Made by a program: the position numbers and the translations under genes. A stretch of DNA of 64,000 bases. It comes from Gemmatimonadota bacterium. GTDB lineage: Bacteria > Gemmatimonadota > Gemmatimonadetes > Gemmatimonadales > GWC2-71-9. Below are positions 47,779 through 58,625 of the stretch, in pieces; positions within the stretch are counted from its first letter, which is position 1, and the number at the start of each line of letters is the position of its first letter. Under the pieces are notes generated by a model. The model did no database searches, had not been told where the DNA came from, and saw only the letters and a list, made by a program, of their open reading frames with translations. The stretch is from the NCBI GenBank assembly GCA_025357945.1, contig JANYLJ010000019.1:1-64000 (forward strand), written 5' to 3'.

Positions 47779-48162
47779 CTACCTGGCCGTCGGATCGTCC
47801 TGCATCACACCGAAGCGGTTTCCCTCGGTGTCCTTGGCAAACGCCAACCAGCCCATCGCCGGAATGGCGTGCTTCGGCAGGGCGATCGTACCACCATTCG
47901 CGGTGATCGCGGCGACGGTCGCGTCACACGATGCGACCTTCATTGTGGTCGGGTAGGAGTTCACCGGCTGATCGTCGGCAGGAGCCGGCCCGCGACGGGG
48001 CACCATGCCGCCGTTAATCCCGGGTCCCTCACCCGTGTTGACCAGCCAGTACGGCATCGGGCCGTCCCACTTCTGGAACTGCCAACCAAACACCGTGGTG
48101 TAGAACTTGATCGCGCGCTCCGGGTCGCCGGCGTGGATCTCAAAGTGCGTTGGGCGATTCAT
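47779..48162 (-). CDS. VOC-family protein
   Basis: THFEIHAGDPERAIKFYTTVFGWQFQKW. Confidence 0.92.
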   Translation of the reverse strand: MNRPTHFEIHAGDPERAIKFYTTVFGWQFQKWDGPMPYWLVNTGEGPGINGGMVPRRGPAPADDQPVNSYPTTMKVASCDATVAAITANGGTIALPKHAIPAMGWLAFAKDTEGNRFGVMQDDPTAR

Positions 48163-48352
48163 CGTTGCGACTCCAGAAGAAGCGTTGATCAACGGTCCCG
48201 CGTGGTGGGCCAGTTCGACTACAGCCGGCGCCGACGTTGCGCCGGGCAGTCAAGCTGGCCTGCCGCCCGAGGTCGAAAGATATTCCGGTGGACCTTTCTC
48301 CTGGGACGCGCGACCGGCCATCTTTCGACCGTCCTTTTCAGTTGACCTGCCC

Positions 48353-50389
48353 ATGCGTGTTCTGATCCAGCTCGCCGCGGTTCTTGCCATCGCCCCGGCA
48401 TTGACTGCCCAGGCTCCCCTCGGCCACACCATGATGCCGGTGCCGGCGTCCGTCGCGCTCACGCCCGGGCGACTGCGACTGGACAGCAGCATCACCGTCG
48501 CCTTGGTGAATTACCGCGATCCGCGACTCGAGCGCGCCATCACCCGCGCGGTCACCCGCCTCGAGCTGCGGCTCGGCGTCCCGCTCCCGCGCCAGTACGG
48601 CAGCGATCGCAACGCCTCTCTCGTCATCGACGTCGCCGGCCAGGGGTTTGCCACGCCCGACCTGGCAGAAGACGAGTCGTACGAATTGAACGTTACGGCC
48701 AATCAGGCGACACTGGTAGCGGCGACGGTGGTCGGAGCAGTTCGCGGGCTCGAGACGTTGCTGCAGCTGCAGGACGCTGACTCGCACGGGTGGTACCTCC
48801 AGGGCGCCGAGATCCGCGACACGCCACGCTTTCGCTGGCGCGGTTTGCTGCTCGACGTATCGCGTCACTTCGAGGACACCGACGTCATCAAGCACCTCCT
48901 CGACGGTATGGCGATGGTCAAGCTCAACGTGTTTCACTGGCACCTGTCCGACGACCAGGGGTTCCGCGTTGAGAGTCGCATTTACCCGCGGCTGCAGCAG
49001 TTTGGTTCCGATTCGATGTACTACACGCAGGATCAGCTTCGTGAGATCGTGACGTACGCCGCGGATCGCGGCATTCGCGTCGTGCCGGAGTTCGACGTTC
49101 CCGGGCACTCGAGCGCCTGGTTCGTGGGCTATCCGCACCTCGCCGCGGGCGCCGGGCCGTTCGCCATCGCGCGCACATGGGGAACCTTCGAACCGACCAT
49201 GGATCCCACGCGCGAGTCGACGTACCAGTTTCTCGACGCGTTCATCGGCGAGATCTCCACGCTCTTTCCCGACCAGTACTGGCACGTCGGCGGCGACGAG
49301 GTGGACCCGAAGCAGTGGCGGGAAAGTGCCACGATTCAAGCGTACATGAGGGACCACGGCATCGCCAACGAAGTGGCGCTGCACACCGCGTTCAACAGGA
49401 GGCTCGTCGCGATCGTGCAGCAGCACGGCAGGATTCCGGTGGGCTGGGACGAAATCTTCCAGCCGGACCTGCCGACGTCGGCGGTGATCCAATCCTGGCG
49501 CAGTTCCACCGCGCTGGCCGCCTCGGCCAAGGCCGGCTTCCGCGGCATCCTGTCGGCGCCGTATTACATCGACCACATGAAGCCGGCGTCTGACTTCTAC
49601 CTGCCGGACCCGATTCCCGCGAACACCGACCTGACCCCGGAGCAGCAAGCGCTGGTCCTCGGCGGCGAAGCCTGCATGTGGGGCGAGTATGTCGTCACCG
49701 AAACGCTCGCCTCGCGCATTTGGCCACGTCTGGCCACAATCGCCGAGCGTTTCTGGTCACCTGGCAGCGTGGTCGACATCGCCGACATGTATCGCCGCCT
49801 CGACGTCACATCGCGGCGCCTCAGTGAGGTCGGTCTGCGCCACGAAGAACACGTCGTGCGCGCCGTGCGGCATCTGGGCGGCGATTCGACCGCCCTCTTC
49901 GAATCGCTGCTCGACTACATCCGCCCGCAGGACTTCGGCGGCAGTGGGCGCACTCAACCGGTACCGCACACGCGCCTGATCGACGCTGCGGTCGCCGATC
50001 CTCGCGCGACCTGGAACATGTCCGATCGGGCGCGTCGTGCGGCCGCAGGAGATGCCGCAGCCGCCGCCTCACTCCGGAACGATTTCACCCGGATGGCTGG
50101 CCTTCAGGCTCGGCTCGCCGCGATTCAGAATGAACTCCCGGCGGCAGGTGACGCCGCCGCCGTGGCTGGCGCATTGCGCCAACTCGGACAGATCGGCGGT
50201 CAGGCCCTCGACTTCATTGCCCGGAAGCAACCGCCGAGCGCGGCGTGGCAGGCGAGCACCGACTCGACGCTCGCCGAAGTGCGTCGACGCAGCGGTCGCG
50301 ACGGCTACGGTGGCCTGCGTCCGGTGCCGTTCGACGCGGTAGGGGTATTGGTAGACGCTGCGAAGGGCCTTCCGTCACCGCGCCACTGA
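48353..50389 (+). CDS. Beta-N-acetylhexosaminidase, GH20
   Basis: FRWRGLLLDVSRHF, KLNVFHWHLSDDQGFR, HVGGDEV catalytic DE pair. Confidence 0.95.
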   Translation: MRVLIQLAAVLAIAPALTAQAPLGHTMMPVPASVALTPGRLRLDSSITVALVNYRDPRLERAITRAVTRLELRLGVPLPRQYGSDRNASLVIDVAGQGFATPDLAEDESYELNVTANQATLVAATVVGAVRGLETLLQLQDADSHGWYLQGAEIRDTPRFRWRGLLLDVSRHFEDTDVIKHLLDGMAMVKLNVFHWHLSDDQGFRVESRIYPRLQQFGSDSMYYTQDQLREIVTYAADRGIRVVPEFDVPGHSSAWFVGYPHLAAGAGPFAIARTWGTFEPTMDPTRESTYQFLDAFIGEISTLFPDQYWHVGGDEVDPKQWRESATIQAYMRDHGIANEVALHTAFNRRLVAIVQQHGRIPVGWDEIFQPDLPTSAVIQSWRSSTALAASAKAGFRGILSAPYYIDHMKPASDFYLPDPIPANTDLTPEQQALVLGGEACMWGEYVVTETLASRIWPRLATIAERFWSPGSVVDIADMYRRLDVTSRRLSEVGLRHEEHVVRAVRHLGGDSTALFESLLDYIRPQDFGGSGRTQPVPHTRLIDAAVADPRATWNMSDRARRAAAGDAAAAASLRNDFTRMAGLQARLAAIQNELPAAGDAAAVAGALRQLGQIGGQALDFIARKQPPSAAWQASTDSTLAEVRRRSGRDGYGGLRPVPFDAVGVLVDAAKGLPSPRH

Positions 50390-50444
50390 CCCTAACCTTC
50401 GGCATCCCATCACGTTGGTTTCTTTGTCGATCCGAGGTCCTGCC

Positions 50445-51164
50445 ATGATTCGACGCGCGTTCGCGCCACTCGCCGCGGCCACCTTCGCGGTGTTGATTGG
50501 CGCGTGCGGTGGCAATACGCAGCGCACCCGCGACACCGGGGCGATCGGCCGTGACAGCACTCGCGGTGGCTGGATGCCCCTGTTCGACGGTCGCACGCTC
50601 GCCGGATGGCACACCTACAAGCAGGCCAACGGCGTGACGTCGGGTTGGACCGTTGACGCCGGGGCGGTGCGTACCGACGGCAGCGCGCACGACCTGGTGA
50701 GCGACCAGCAATACAGCTCGTTCGAGCTGGAGTTGGAATGGAAGGTCGCGCCGGGCGCGAACAGCGGCATCTTCTACTGGGCCAATGAGGGCACCGCCGA
50801 GATCTACGAGAACGCACCGGAGATGCAGTTGCTCGACAACACTGGCCATCCCGACGGCAAGTCGCCGCTCACCGCTGCCGGCTCGCTGTACGCCCTCTAT
50901 CCATCGCCGATCGAGCTGGTCAAGCCGGTCGGCGAGTGGAACCAGGTACGCATCGTTGCACACGGCGGCAAGGTGCAGCAGTGGCTGAACGGGGTGAAGG
51001 TGGTGGACGTCAACTTTGATTCCAGGGCGTTCAAGGCCAACGTGGCCGCCAGCAAGTTCAAGCAGTGGCTCACCTTCGGGAAGTCGCGCCGCGGCCACCT
51101 CGGCCTGCAATCTCATGGCGGCAGGGTCTGGTTCCGCGCTATCCGTATCAAGGATTTCTCATGA
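50445..51164 (+). CDS. DUF1080 / 3-keto-disaccharide hydrolase-domain lipoprotein
   Basis: Lipobox [53 protein letters not shown]. Confidence 0.92.
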   Translation: MIRRAFAPLAAATFAVLIGACGGNTQRTRDTGAIGRDSTRGGWMPLFDGRTLAGWHTYKQANGVTSGWTVDAGAVRTDGSAHDLVSDQQYSSFELELEWKVAPGANSGIFYWANEGTAEIYENAPEMQLLDNTGHPDGKSPLTAAGSLYALYPSPIELVKPVGEWNQVRIVAHGGKVQQWLNGVKVVDVNFDSRAFKANVAASKFKQWLTFGKSRRGHLGLQSHGGRVWFRAIRIKDFS

Positions 51165-52360
51165 GCCCGCGCCTTCGACTGCAGTTGATGATGTTCCTCC
51201 AGTACTTCATCTGGGGGAGCTGGTTCGTTACCATGGCGACATACCTCCTGCGCACACGGCAGTTCACGGGCCAGCAGGTCGGCTATGCCTACATGGCAAC
51301 GGCAATCGCGGCCCTGGTGAGCCCGTTCTTCGTCGGCATGGTTGCCGACAGGTTCTTCGCTTCGGAACGCATGTTGGCGCTGCTGCACCTGATCGGCGCA
51401 GGCCTCATGCTACTGCTGTCGATGCAAACCACGTTCAGTTCGTTCTATCCGCTGTTGATCCTCTACGCGCTCTGCTACATGCCAACGTTGTCGCTCACCA
51501 ACTCGATCGCCTTTCATCACGTCGCCGACCCGACCCGCGATTTTCCGATGATCCGCGTGCTGGGAACCTTTGGCTGGATCGTCGCCGGCGTCGTTGTGGG
51601 ATTGGTACTCCGTGCGGAGGCGCTTGCGACGCCGATGCAGTTGGCCGCCGGGGCGTCCCTGTTGATGGCGGGCTTCTCGCTCACGCTGCCACATACTCCG
51701 CCCAGGGCTGCCGGCACGCCGTTCACCGTGCGCGACGCCCTCGGCCTCGACGCGCTGGGACTGCTCAAGGACCGCTCGTTCCTGATGTTCTGCGTCGGCT
51801 CCTTCCTGCTCTGCATCCCGCTGCAGTTCTACTACAGCTTCGCCAATCCGTTCCTCACCGAGATCGGCGTGCAGCACCCAGCGTTCATCCAGAGCTTCGG
51901 GCAGATGTCGGAATTGCTGTTCATGCTGGCGCTGCCGCTTTTGCTGCGACGACTCGGTATCAAAGGGATCATGCTGGTGGGCATGGGCGCGTGGTCGCTG
52001 CGGTACTTTGCGTTCGCGCATGGCAATGCCGGTTCGTACTACTGGATGATCCTCCTCGGCATCGTACTGCACGGCATCTGCTATGACTTCTTCTTCGTCG
52101 CCGGGCAGATCTACACCGACGAACGGGCAGGTGTTCGCATTCGCGGCGCCGCCCAGGGATTCCTGAACTTCCTCACCAACGGCGTCGGGTACTTCATTGG
52201 GGCGTTCGTTTCGGGACGCGTGGTGGACGCCTACCTCGTCGGCCAGAACCAGCACAACTGGCACGCGATCTGGATGGTGCCGGCCATCGGGGCGGCTGCG
52301 ATCCTGGTGGTCTTTGCGGTGGCGTTCCGGCCCAAAACGGTCTCGGCCGCTAGCACATGA
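51161..52360 (+). CDS. MFS transporter, nucleoside/sugar-H+ symporter-like
   Basis: [28 protein letters not shown] overlap with DUF1080 gene. Confidence 0.88.
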   Translation: MSPRLRLQLMMFLQYFIWGSWFVTMATYLLRTRQFTGQQVGYAYMATAIAALVSPFFVGMVADRFFASERMLALLHLIGAGLMLLLSMQTTFSSFYPLLILYALCYMPTLSLTNSIAFHHVADPTRDFPMIRVLGTFGWIVAGVVVGLVLRAEALATPMQLAAGASLLMAGFSLTLPHTPPRAAGTPFTVRDALGLDALGLLKDRSFLMFCVGSFLLCIPLQFYYSFANPFLTEIGVQHPAFIQSFGQMSELLFMLALPLLLRRLGIKGIMLVGMGAWSLRYFAFAHGNAGSYYWMILLGIVLHGICYDFFFVAGQIYTDERAGVRIRGAAQGFLNFLTNGVGYFIGAFVSGRVVDAYLVGQNQHNWHAIWMVPAIGAAAILVVFAVAFRPKTVSAAST

Positions 52361-52364
52361 TCGG

Positions 52365-52490
52365 GAAAGACGAGAAACGAGAGACGAGAAACGCGGCACA
52401 AGAGGGTTGCCTTGCCCGTGGCCTGGGCTGTCTCGTCTCTCGTCTCTCGTTTCTCGTCTCTCCTTCTTGCTCGTCTCTCGTCTCTCGTTG
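52365..52490. repeat. Heptanucleotide-armed palindromic intergenic element (copy A)
   Basis: Left gaaagac|gagaaac|gagagac|gagaaac; right gtctcgt|ctctcgt|ctctcgt|ttctcgt|ctctcct|tcttgct|cgtctct|cgtctct; 22-nt perfect arm match. Confidence 0.92.
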
Positions 52491-53216
52491 TTGATCGAAG
52501 CCTGCGTCGACACCCTCACCTCTGCGCTCAACGCCCAGGGCGGCGGGGCCGATCGTGTCGAACTCTGCGACAACCTCGCCGATGCCGGCACAACACCGAG
52601 TCACGGCACCCTGCTGCTCGCCTTGGAACAACTCACCATCCCGGTCTTCCCGATTATCCGGCCGCGCGGTGGCGGATTCGTCTACGACGCCGCCGACGCC
52701 GCAGTCACCGTCGCGGACCTGAGGCACGCCCGTGACCTGGGCGCCCCTGGTGCGGTGATCGGCGCGCTGACCGCCGATGGTGACGTGGACGACCGCCTGG
52801 TCGGAGCGCTCCGCGATACGGCACCGGACCTGCAGCTCACCTTCCATCGCGCGTTCGACGCCTGCCGTGATCCTGTCGCGGCACTGGAAGCACTGATCAA
52901 GCTCGGAATCAATCGCGTGTTGACGTCCGGGCAGGCTGCAACCGCGTGGGAGGGGCGCGAGCCGATCGCCGCGCTAGTGCGTCAGGCGGCCGGCCGCATC
53001 ACGATTCTTGCCGGCGGCGGGGTCAATGAAGAGAACGCGGCCGAACTCGTGCGCTTGACCGGCGTCACCGAGTTGCACGTCCGCGGCGCCATGCTCCGGC
53101 GCGACGCGGGTCCCACCCATGACATTCCGTTTCGGAAGAGGCTACCGAAGGACGAGTTGACGCGTGGGGTGACGGATGTGCGGCGGATTGCAGCGATACG
53201 GGCGGCGGTGTCATAG
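52491..53216 (+). CDS. cutC: CutC family copper homeostasis protein
   Basis: LIEACVDTLTSALNAQGGGADRVELCDNLADAGTTPS, FHRAFD, ILAGGGV; TTG start. Confidence 0.92.
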   Translation: MIEACVDTLTSALNAQGGGADRVELCDNLADAGTTPSHGTLLLALEQLTIPVFPIIRPRGGGFVYDAADAAVTVADLRHARDLGAPGAVIGALTADGDVDDRLVGALRDTAPDLQLTFHRAFDACRDPVAALEALIKLGINRVLTSGQAATAWEGREPIAALVRQAAGRITILAGGGVNEENAAELVRLTGVTELHVRGAMLRRDAGPTHDIPFRKRLPKDELTRGVTDVRRIAAIRAAVS

Positions 53217-54176
53217 GGCTCTCGCGAACGCACGAACAATCTCACCGGCTGGCTCGATACTGGTGATCCCCGCCACGCTCTTCCCCGCCTGCCAGTATTC
53301 GTCACCCCCCTTGGGGTCGAGCGAGGCCAGTTTGAGGCTCCGGATCGAGCGCAGGGCGTACCACATCCGCAGCCAGCGCTTCCGGCGCCGGCCCCGGAAC
53401 ATCCAGCGGGCAAACGGCCCGGCGTGGAGACCCATCCGCACGACCTTCGGCGTCCGGATCACGGCCACCGGAACGCCGGTGATCCGCTCGGAGAGCACGA
53501 TATCCTCCTCGTCCGCAGCGAGGATCGCGCGCTTGTAGTGCTCGCTGACGAGGCACTCACTCGTCGCGATGAACCGGGTGCCGCACTGAACCCCCACATA
53601 GCCGAGGTCGAGCATCGCCCGGAACTCCTCGGCAGTCCCAACCCCGCCCGCCGCCACGACCGGCAGGCCGAACGGGGACAGTTCGGCAAGGAGGGCGGCG
53701 GCATCCCGAGGCCCGGCGTGCCCTCCAGCCCGGCGATTCACTGCGATGAACCCCTTCGCCCCGGCGGCGGCCCCTTTCTCGGCCCACTTCCGTTCAGTGA
53801 CGTCGTGGTAGACGATGCCGCCAACCGGCTCCACCATTCGCACCACCCACCCGGGGTTGCCGAGCGACGTGACGAAGAATCGCACCCCCTCCTCGAGCGC
53901 AACGGCGATCCACTGCTCCATTCGCCGGCGGTAGATGCTCGAGGAATCCTCGATCAGCGCGTTCATCCCGAACGGCTTGGCGGTGACTGACTTGATCAGT
54001 CGCAGGCCGGCGCGAAACTCATGCCCGTGCACGTACGTGAGGGCGATCGGCTGGACGATGCCGATCGCGCCCGCCTCGCTCACGGCGGCGACCAGTTCAG
54101 GATTGGAGCAGGGATACATCGCACCGCAGATCAGCGGCACACGAATCCCGGCATCGCGGGTGAGTGGTGTTTCCAT
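53211..54176 (-). CDS. Nitronate monooxygenase / NPD-like FMN enzyme
   Basis: PLICGAMYPCSNPELVAAVSEAGAIGI, PVVAAGGVGTAEE, GVQCGTRF. Confidence 0.88.
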   Translation of the reverse strand: METPLTRDAGIRVPLICGAMYPCSNPELVAAVSEAGAIGIVQPIALTYVHGHEFRAGLRLIKSVTAKPFGMNALIEDSSSIYRRRMEQWIAVALEEGVRFFVTSLGNPGWVVRMVEPVGGIVYHDVTERKWAEKGAAAGAKGFIAVNRRAGGHAGPRDAAALLAELSPFGLPVVAAGGVGTAEEFRAMLDLGYVGVQCGTRFIATSECLVSEHYKRAILAADEEDIVLSERITGVPVAVIRTPKVVRMGLHAGPFARWMFRGRRRKRWLRMWYALRSIRSLKLASLDPKGGDEYWQAGKSVAGITSIEPAGEIVRAFARAL

Positions 54177-54676
54177 CAGGTGGGCGGCGCCAGGCGCCAG
54201 GTGGCCGTGGCGACCGCGACGATGTCGCCGACGGCATCAGTAATGTTCGCAGCGACCTTTACCTCAACCGGCTCGGTGACCACCGGTGGCGCGCAGCGGC
54301 ACTCGGCCAGCAGCAGGCCACGCGCTTTCTTGCGGTATTCCAGCTGCAGACTGACCAGGATGCTGCGGGCACCGGCGGCGGCAGTGAGCACCGCCAGGCC
54401 GGTGGCGACCTCGCCCAGGTTGGCGAGCGCAATGGCGTGGATGGAATCGAGGTGGTTGCGCACGGCGCGACGGTCACGCAGCGACACGCGCGCGTGTCCC
54501 GGTTCGAGTGTCTCGATTCGCGCGCCGATGGAGCCGGTATACGGCACGCTGCGACCGAGCATCCTGGCGAAGAGCCACTTGCCGCCCGGCACCGGCTCCA
54601 GCCGGCGCCAGAGCCGCAGCAGCCGTGCCGCTGCCGGCTCAGGCACGGTCAGGAGGAGCCGCCGCCTCTTCCGCAA
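54176..54676 (-). CDS. DUF4442 hotdog-fold protein
   Basis: [22 protein letters not shown]. Confidence 0.8.
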   Translation of the reverse strand: MRKRRRLLLTVPEPAAARLLRLWRRLEPVPGGKWLFARMLGRSVPYTGSIGARIETLEPGHARVSLRDRRAVRNHLDSIHAIALANLGEVATGLAVLTAAAGARSILVSLQLEYRKKARGLLLAECRCAPPVVTEPVEVKVAANITDAVGDIVAVATATWRLAPPT

Positions 54677-55019
54677 TCACTGCCGTGCCATAACAGAGCA
54701 CTTCCGCCACGCCGGACATGATTTCGGTCGCATCGTAGCGAACGCCGATTACCGCGTTGGCACCGACCGCCTGCGCGTGGCCAAGCATGATGTCAAAGGC
54801 GTTCTCGCGCGCCGTTTCGCACATCGACGTGTACAGCGTGATGTTGCCGCCGAACATCATCTGGATGCCGGCGCCGATGTTTCCGAACACCGAACGTGAT
54901 CGCACGACGATGCCGCGCACGAGCCCGAGCGACTGCACGATGGTGCACCCGGGAAGCTCGAACGCCGTCGTGGTGAGTTCGTGCGGGATCGTCTGACCCC
55001 GGTGCATCACGGTTGCCAT
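54639..55019 (-). CDS. YbjQ/DUF74 family protein
   Basis: [13 protein letters not shown]...[31 protein letters not shown]. Confidence 0.9.
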   Translation of the reverse strand: MATVMHRGQTIPHELTTTAFELPGCTIVQSLGLVRGIVVRSRSVFGNIGAGIQMMFGGNITLYTSMCETARENAFDIMLGHAQAVGANAVIGVRYDATEIMSGVAEVLCYGTAVIAEEAAAPPDRA

Positions 55020-56251
55020 GTGCCCCTCGCAACCGCCGGGAGAAACACATCAAGCCCGCGCGGCGGAAACGCGAGCGTCTTGCCCTGTTCAGCGCTCATG
55101 TAGGCCGCCATCAGCAACTGCATCACCTCGACGCCGTCCTGCCACGTCAACAACGGCGCCTCCCGGCCGAGAAACGCCCGGACAAAATGTCGATCCTCGG
55201 CCACGTAGCCGTAGGTCGCCGCCTCATCAGGCACCACCGGCATCAGCCCAATCTCGGCGTTCTGTTTCTCCACCAGGTCCTCGCCGGCCGCCCCTTGCAC
55301 TACGCGCGAGAAGAAGCAGCTCAGTTCGGAATTGAGCGTGTTCCAGTTCATCGAGTACTCGGGGCCGAGCAACTCGCCGGACAGTCGCAGGCCCGGGCCC
55401 ACGAAGCTCCACGACGTGGTCGCTTCGCCGATTGCCGTGAGCCCTTCGGGTGTTTCGTACCTGACGGTGACCGAGGCGAAATCCTCTGACGGCCGCTTGG
55501 CGTAGTCCACGTTCTTGCCGAATCGCGCCTTGAGCTGCTTGACGTACGCTGGCCGACTCCACTTGAGTGACGCGATCCGCCCATCGACCGATACCGGCCG
55601 CAACGTCGATCGCGCCGCTCCCGGCTCGGTGAGCAGGAAGCGCACGACTTCAATCGAGTGACACATCATGTCGCTCAGCACACCACCCCCCTGCTTCTCG
55701 CCCTGCCAGAACCAGGCGTTGTGCGGGCCGGAGTGCTCTTCGGCTGCGCGAGCGAGATACGGGCGTCCCGTGGTGCGGGCACCGCGCGCCCAGATCAGCT
55801 CGCGGCCACGGACCACGCCTGGCGAAAAGAGCTGGTTCTCGAGATAGCCGTGGGCGATCCTGGCCCGCTGCACCAGCTTGAGCACCTGCTTCGCCTCGGC
55901 GACGCCGCGTGCCAGCGGCTTCTCGCAGGCAATGCCGCGCAGTTCACCCTTGCCGCGTGTGACGGCGTCGCAGATCTCCTCGACGTTCTCGATCCGCGCC
56001 TGATTCGGTCCGCAGAGCCAGATGGCGTGAATGTCCGGATCGGCCACCATCTCGGTAATCGACCGGTACGGCTTGGCGTCACCGACGCCGAGATCGCGGG
56101 CGAGCCTGGCCGCGCTCGCGGCGTTCCTGGCGTTCGGGCTCCACACGCCGCGCACGTCGCCGTCGCGGACGCCCTGCCAGCCCTGGATGTGAAAGCGGGT
56201 ATTGAAGCCGGAGCCAATGAAGCCGACGCCCAATCGCGCGGGTACCGTCAT
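55007..56251 (-). CDS. Gfo/Idh/MocA family oxidoreductase
   Basis: [47 protein letters not shown]. Confidence 0.92.
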   Translation of the reverse strand: MTVPARLGVGFIGSGFNTRFHIQGWQGVRDGDVRGVWSPNARNAASAARLARDLGVGDAKPYRSITEMVADPDIHAIWLCGPNQARIENVEEICDAVTRGKGELRGIACEKPLARGVAEAKQVLKLVQRARIAHGYLENQLFSPGVVRGRELIWARGARTTGRPYLARAAEEHSGPHNAWFWQGEKQGGGVLSDMMCHSIEVVRFLLTEPGAARSTLRPVSVDGRIASLKWSRPAYVKQLKARFGKNVDYAKRPSEDFASVTVRYETPEGLTAIGEATTSWSFVGPGLRLSGELLGPEYSMNWNTLNSELSCFFSRVVQGAAGEDLVEKQNAEIGLMPVVPDEAATYGYVAEDRHFVRAFLGREAPLLTWQDGVEVMQLLMAAYMSAEQGKTLAFPPRGLDVFLPAVARGTWQP

Positions 56252-56853
56252 CCCGTCACCCCCAACCTCCGGTAATTCTCCGCCGGACACCCGGTCCATT
56301 CCGGCAGCACGGTGTTCCCCTGGTATCCCAGATCGTGCACACCCAACTCCGACGTGAAGAACCCGGTCGCGGTGAAATCGCGAAACGAGTTGAACCACGA
56401 CGCGCCGGCCGCCATTTCCGGCCGGGCCCGACGCGGAAACGCGATGTCGTCGAGCAGCTGGCGACGCTGGGCGTCGGCGCAATCGATGAAATCCCGGCCA
56501 AACCGCAGGTGGCACTGATGGTCGATCCACGCCAGGCCGCCGCGGTTCGCGGTACGCATGCTGGCTTCGAGATCGAGCATCGTGTCCATGAATTCCGGCA
56601 CCGCAGCGTCCGTCGCCGAGCCGCTCCTGGCGTCCTTCGGAATCACATAATCCACCAGCGACTGCACCGTCGCCCACTCGTGCGCCGAGTACACCTTGGG
56701 CGTGTACGCGGCACCGGCGGCGGCCGCGAGACGACGGGCGTGCGTGGCAATCCGGCCGGCCTCTGTCGCCTGCGCGGGACGGGGGATCAGGAAGGCGCCG
56801 GCCGTCGCCGCCAGGGCGCCGACCACCTCGCGCCGGGTGAAGTCGCTGCTCAT
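56248..56853 (-). CDS. Gluconate 2-dehydrogenase subunit 3 family protein
   Basis: Tat-like N-terminus FTRREVVGALAATAGA; LVDYVIPKDARSGSATDAAVPEFMD. Confidence 0.88.
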   Translation of the reverse strand: MSSDFTRREVVGALAATAGAFLIPRPAQATEAGRIATHARRLAAAAGAAYTPKVYSAHEWATVQSLVDYVIPKDARSGSATDAAVPEFMDTMLDLEASMRTANRGGLAWIDHQCHLRFGRDFIDCADAQRRQLLDDIAFPRRARPEMAAGASWFNSFRDFTATGFFTSELGVHDLGYQGNTVLPEWTGCPAENYRRLGVTG

Positions 56854-58544
56854 AGCTTTCCCTCCTTCCGCTGCGCCGCGATGTAACGCGACGTCCGCAT
56901 CGACAGCGCCAGAATGGTCCAGGTGGGATTCTTGTCCGCCTGCGTGGTGAATGGTCCGCCGTCGGCAACGAAGAGATTCTTGCAATCCCACGCCTGGCAG
57001 TTGGCATTCAAGGCGCTGGTGGTGCTCGAGCTCCCCATCCGCACGCCGCCGACCTCGTGAATGATCGAGCCACCGGTAGCGATGCCGTAGTTCTGTTCGC
57101 GTGTCGGCATGCTCGACGAGACCACGGCACCCATCTCCTGCAGCAAGGTCCGGAAGGTCTCCTGCATATGCTTGACTTGCAGCAGTTCGTGATCGCTCCA
57201 CTTCCAGTGGAAGCGCAACACGGGGATGCCCCACTGGTCCACCGTTCGCGGATCGAGTTCGCAGTAGGAGTCTTCGTTCGGAATCATCTCGCCGCGGCCG
57301 GAGAATCCAACTGATGCGCCCCAGTACCGGCGGTAGTCGTTCTTCAGTGATGCGCCGTAACCGCCGCCGGGGGGATAGCCCTGGATCCCACCCATGAAAC
57401 CGTAGCCGGGCATCCCCATGCCACCCCAGATTTCGATGTGGTAGCCGCGCGGAAAGTCGAGCTTCTTGTTGTCGAGCCACCACGGCATGTACAGGTGTGC
57501 GCCGCCCACCCCGTCGCAATTGTGCCGCGGTTGGTCCACCAACGACGGGATGAACCCGCCCACGTCCGTGCCGGTGGTGTCGGTGATGTATTTGCCGACC
57601 ACGCCGCTCGAATTGGCGAGCCCATTGGGAAACTTCGCCGACTTGGAGTTGAGCAGGATCCGCGCGGATTCGCAGGCGCTCGCCGCCAGCACCACGATCC
57701 TGGCGTCGACCCGTTTCTCGGTGCGCGACACCTTGTCAATGTAGACCACACCGTTCGCCAGGCCATCGGCGCCGACCGTCACCTCGCGCACCATGGCGTC
57801 GGTGCGAAGCGCCAGCTTGCCGGTTCGCATCGCCGGCTGCAGCAATACGTTGGTCGAGGAAAAATTTGCGTTCACCTTGCATCCGCGATTGCACTGGCCG
57901 CAGTAATGACAGGCAGGCCGGTCGTTGAGCGGTTTGGTCAGGATCGAAAGTCGCGACGGAATGCAGGTAACGGCGTGCTTGTCCGCGGCCTTCTTCACCA
58001 GCATCTCCCAGCAACGCGGCCGCGGAGGTGGCTGGAAGACGCCGTCGGGGTGATTGCGAAGCCCTTCATGGCTCCCGAAGATCCCCACCAGGCGATCCAG
58101 ATCGTCGTAGTACGGCGCCATCTCGTCGTACGAGATCGGCCAGTCGTCGCCGAGTCCGTCCGCCGTCTTGTGCTTGAAGTCGTCGGGGCCGAATCGCAGC
58201 GAGATGCGCCCCCAATGATTCGTGCGCCCGCCCACCATCCGTGCGCGCCACCACTGAAACTGGGTGCCGGGTGCCGTCGTAAACGGCTCGCCCGGGACGG
58301 TCCAGCCACCGAGGCAGGCGTCGTGTTCGCCGAACGGCCGCTCCGCCGTGCTGCGCCCGCGGCGCGGCGTGTCCCAGGGCTGGACAAACATGTCCGAATC
58401 CGTGGTGTTATCCCACATCCCGCCGGCTTCGAGCAGGATTACCTTGGCACCGGCCCTGGTGAGCTCGTGGGCGGCCATGCCGCCACCCGCTCCTGAGCCG
58501 ACGATGCAGACGTCGTAGACATCCTGTCGCGTTCGGATTGGCAT
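56850..58544 (-). CDS. GMC-family oxidoreductase (FAD)
   Basis: DVCIVGSGAGGGMAAHELTRAG, NHWGRISLRF, CHYCGQCNRGCKVNANFSS, HEVGGVRMG. Confidence 0.93.
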   Translation of the reverse strand: MPIRTRQDVYDVCIVGSGAGGGMAAHELTRAGAKVILLEAGGMWDNTTDSDMFVQPWDTPRRGRSTAERPFGEHDACLGGWTVPGEPFTTAPGTQFQWWRARMVGGRTNHWGRISLRFGPDDFKHKTADGLGDDWPISYDEMAPYYDDLDRLVGIFGSHEGLRNHPDGVFQPPPRPRCWEMLVKKAADKHAVTCIPSRLSILTKPLNDRPACHYCGQCNRGCKVNANFSSTNVLLQPAMRTGKLALRTDAMVREVTVGADGLANGVVYIDKVSRTEKRVDARIVVLAASACESARILLNSKSAKFPNGLANSSGVVGKYITDTTGTDVGGFIPSLVDQPRHNCDGVGGAHLYMPWWLDNKKLDFPRGYHIEIWGGMGMPGYGFMGGIQGYPPGGGYGASLKNDYRRYWGASVGFSGRGEMIPNEDSYCELDPRTVDQWGIPVLRFHWKWSDHELLQVKHMQETFRTLLQEMGAVVSSSMPTREQNYGIATGGSIIHEVGGVRMGSSSTTSALNANCQAWDCKNLFVADGGPFTTQADKNPTWTILALSMRTSRYIAAQRKEGKL

Positions 58545-58625
58545 TGCAATTCCGGATCTGTTGGTGGGAAGGACTGCCGAACGAAAGCTATGCGGCTCGC
58601 GGGACGCGGTGAAGTAGCGGCGTCT

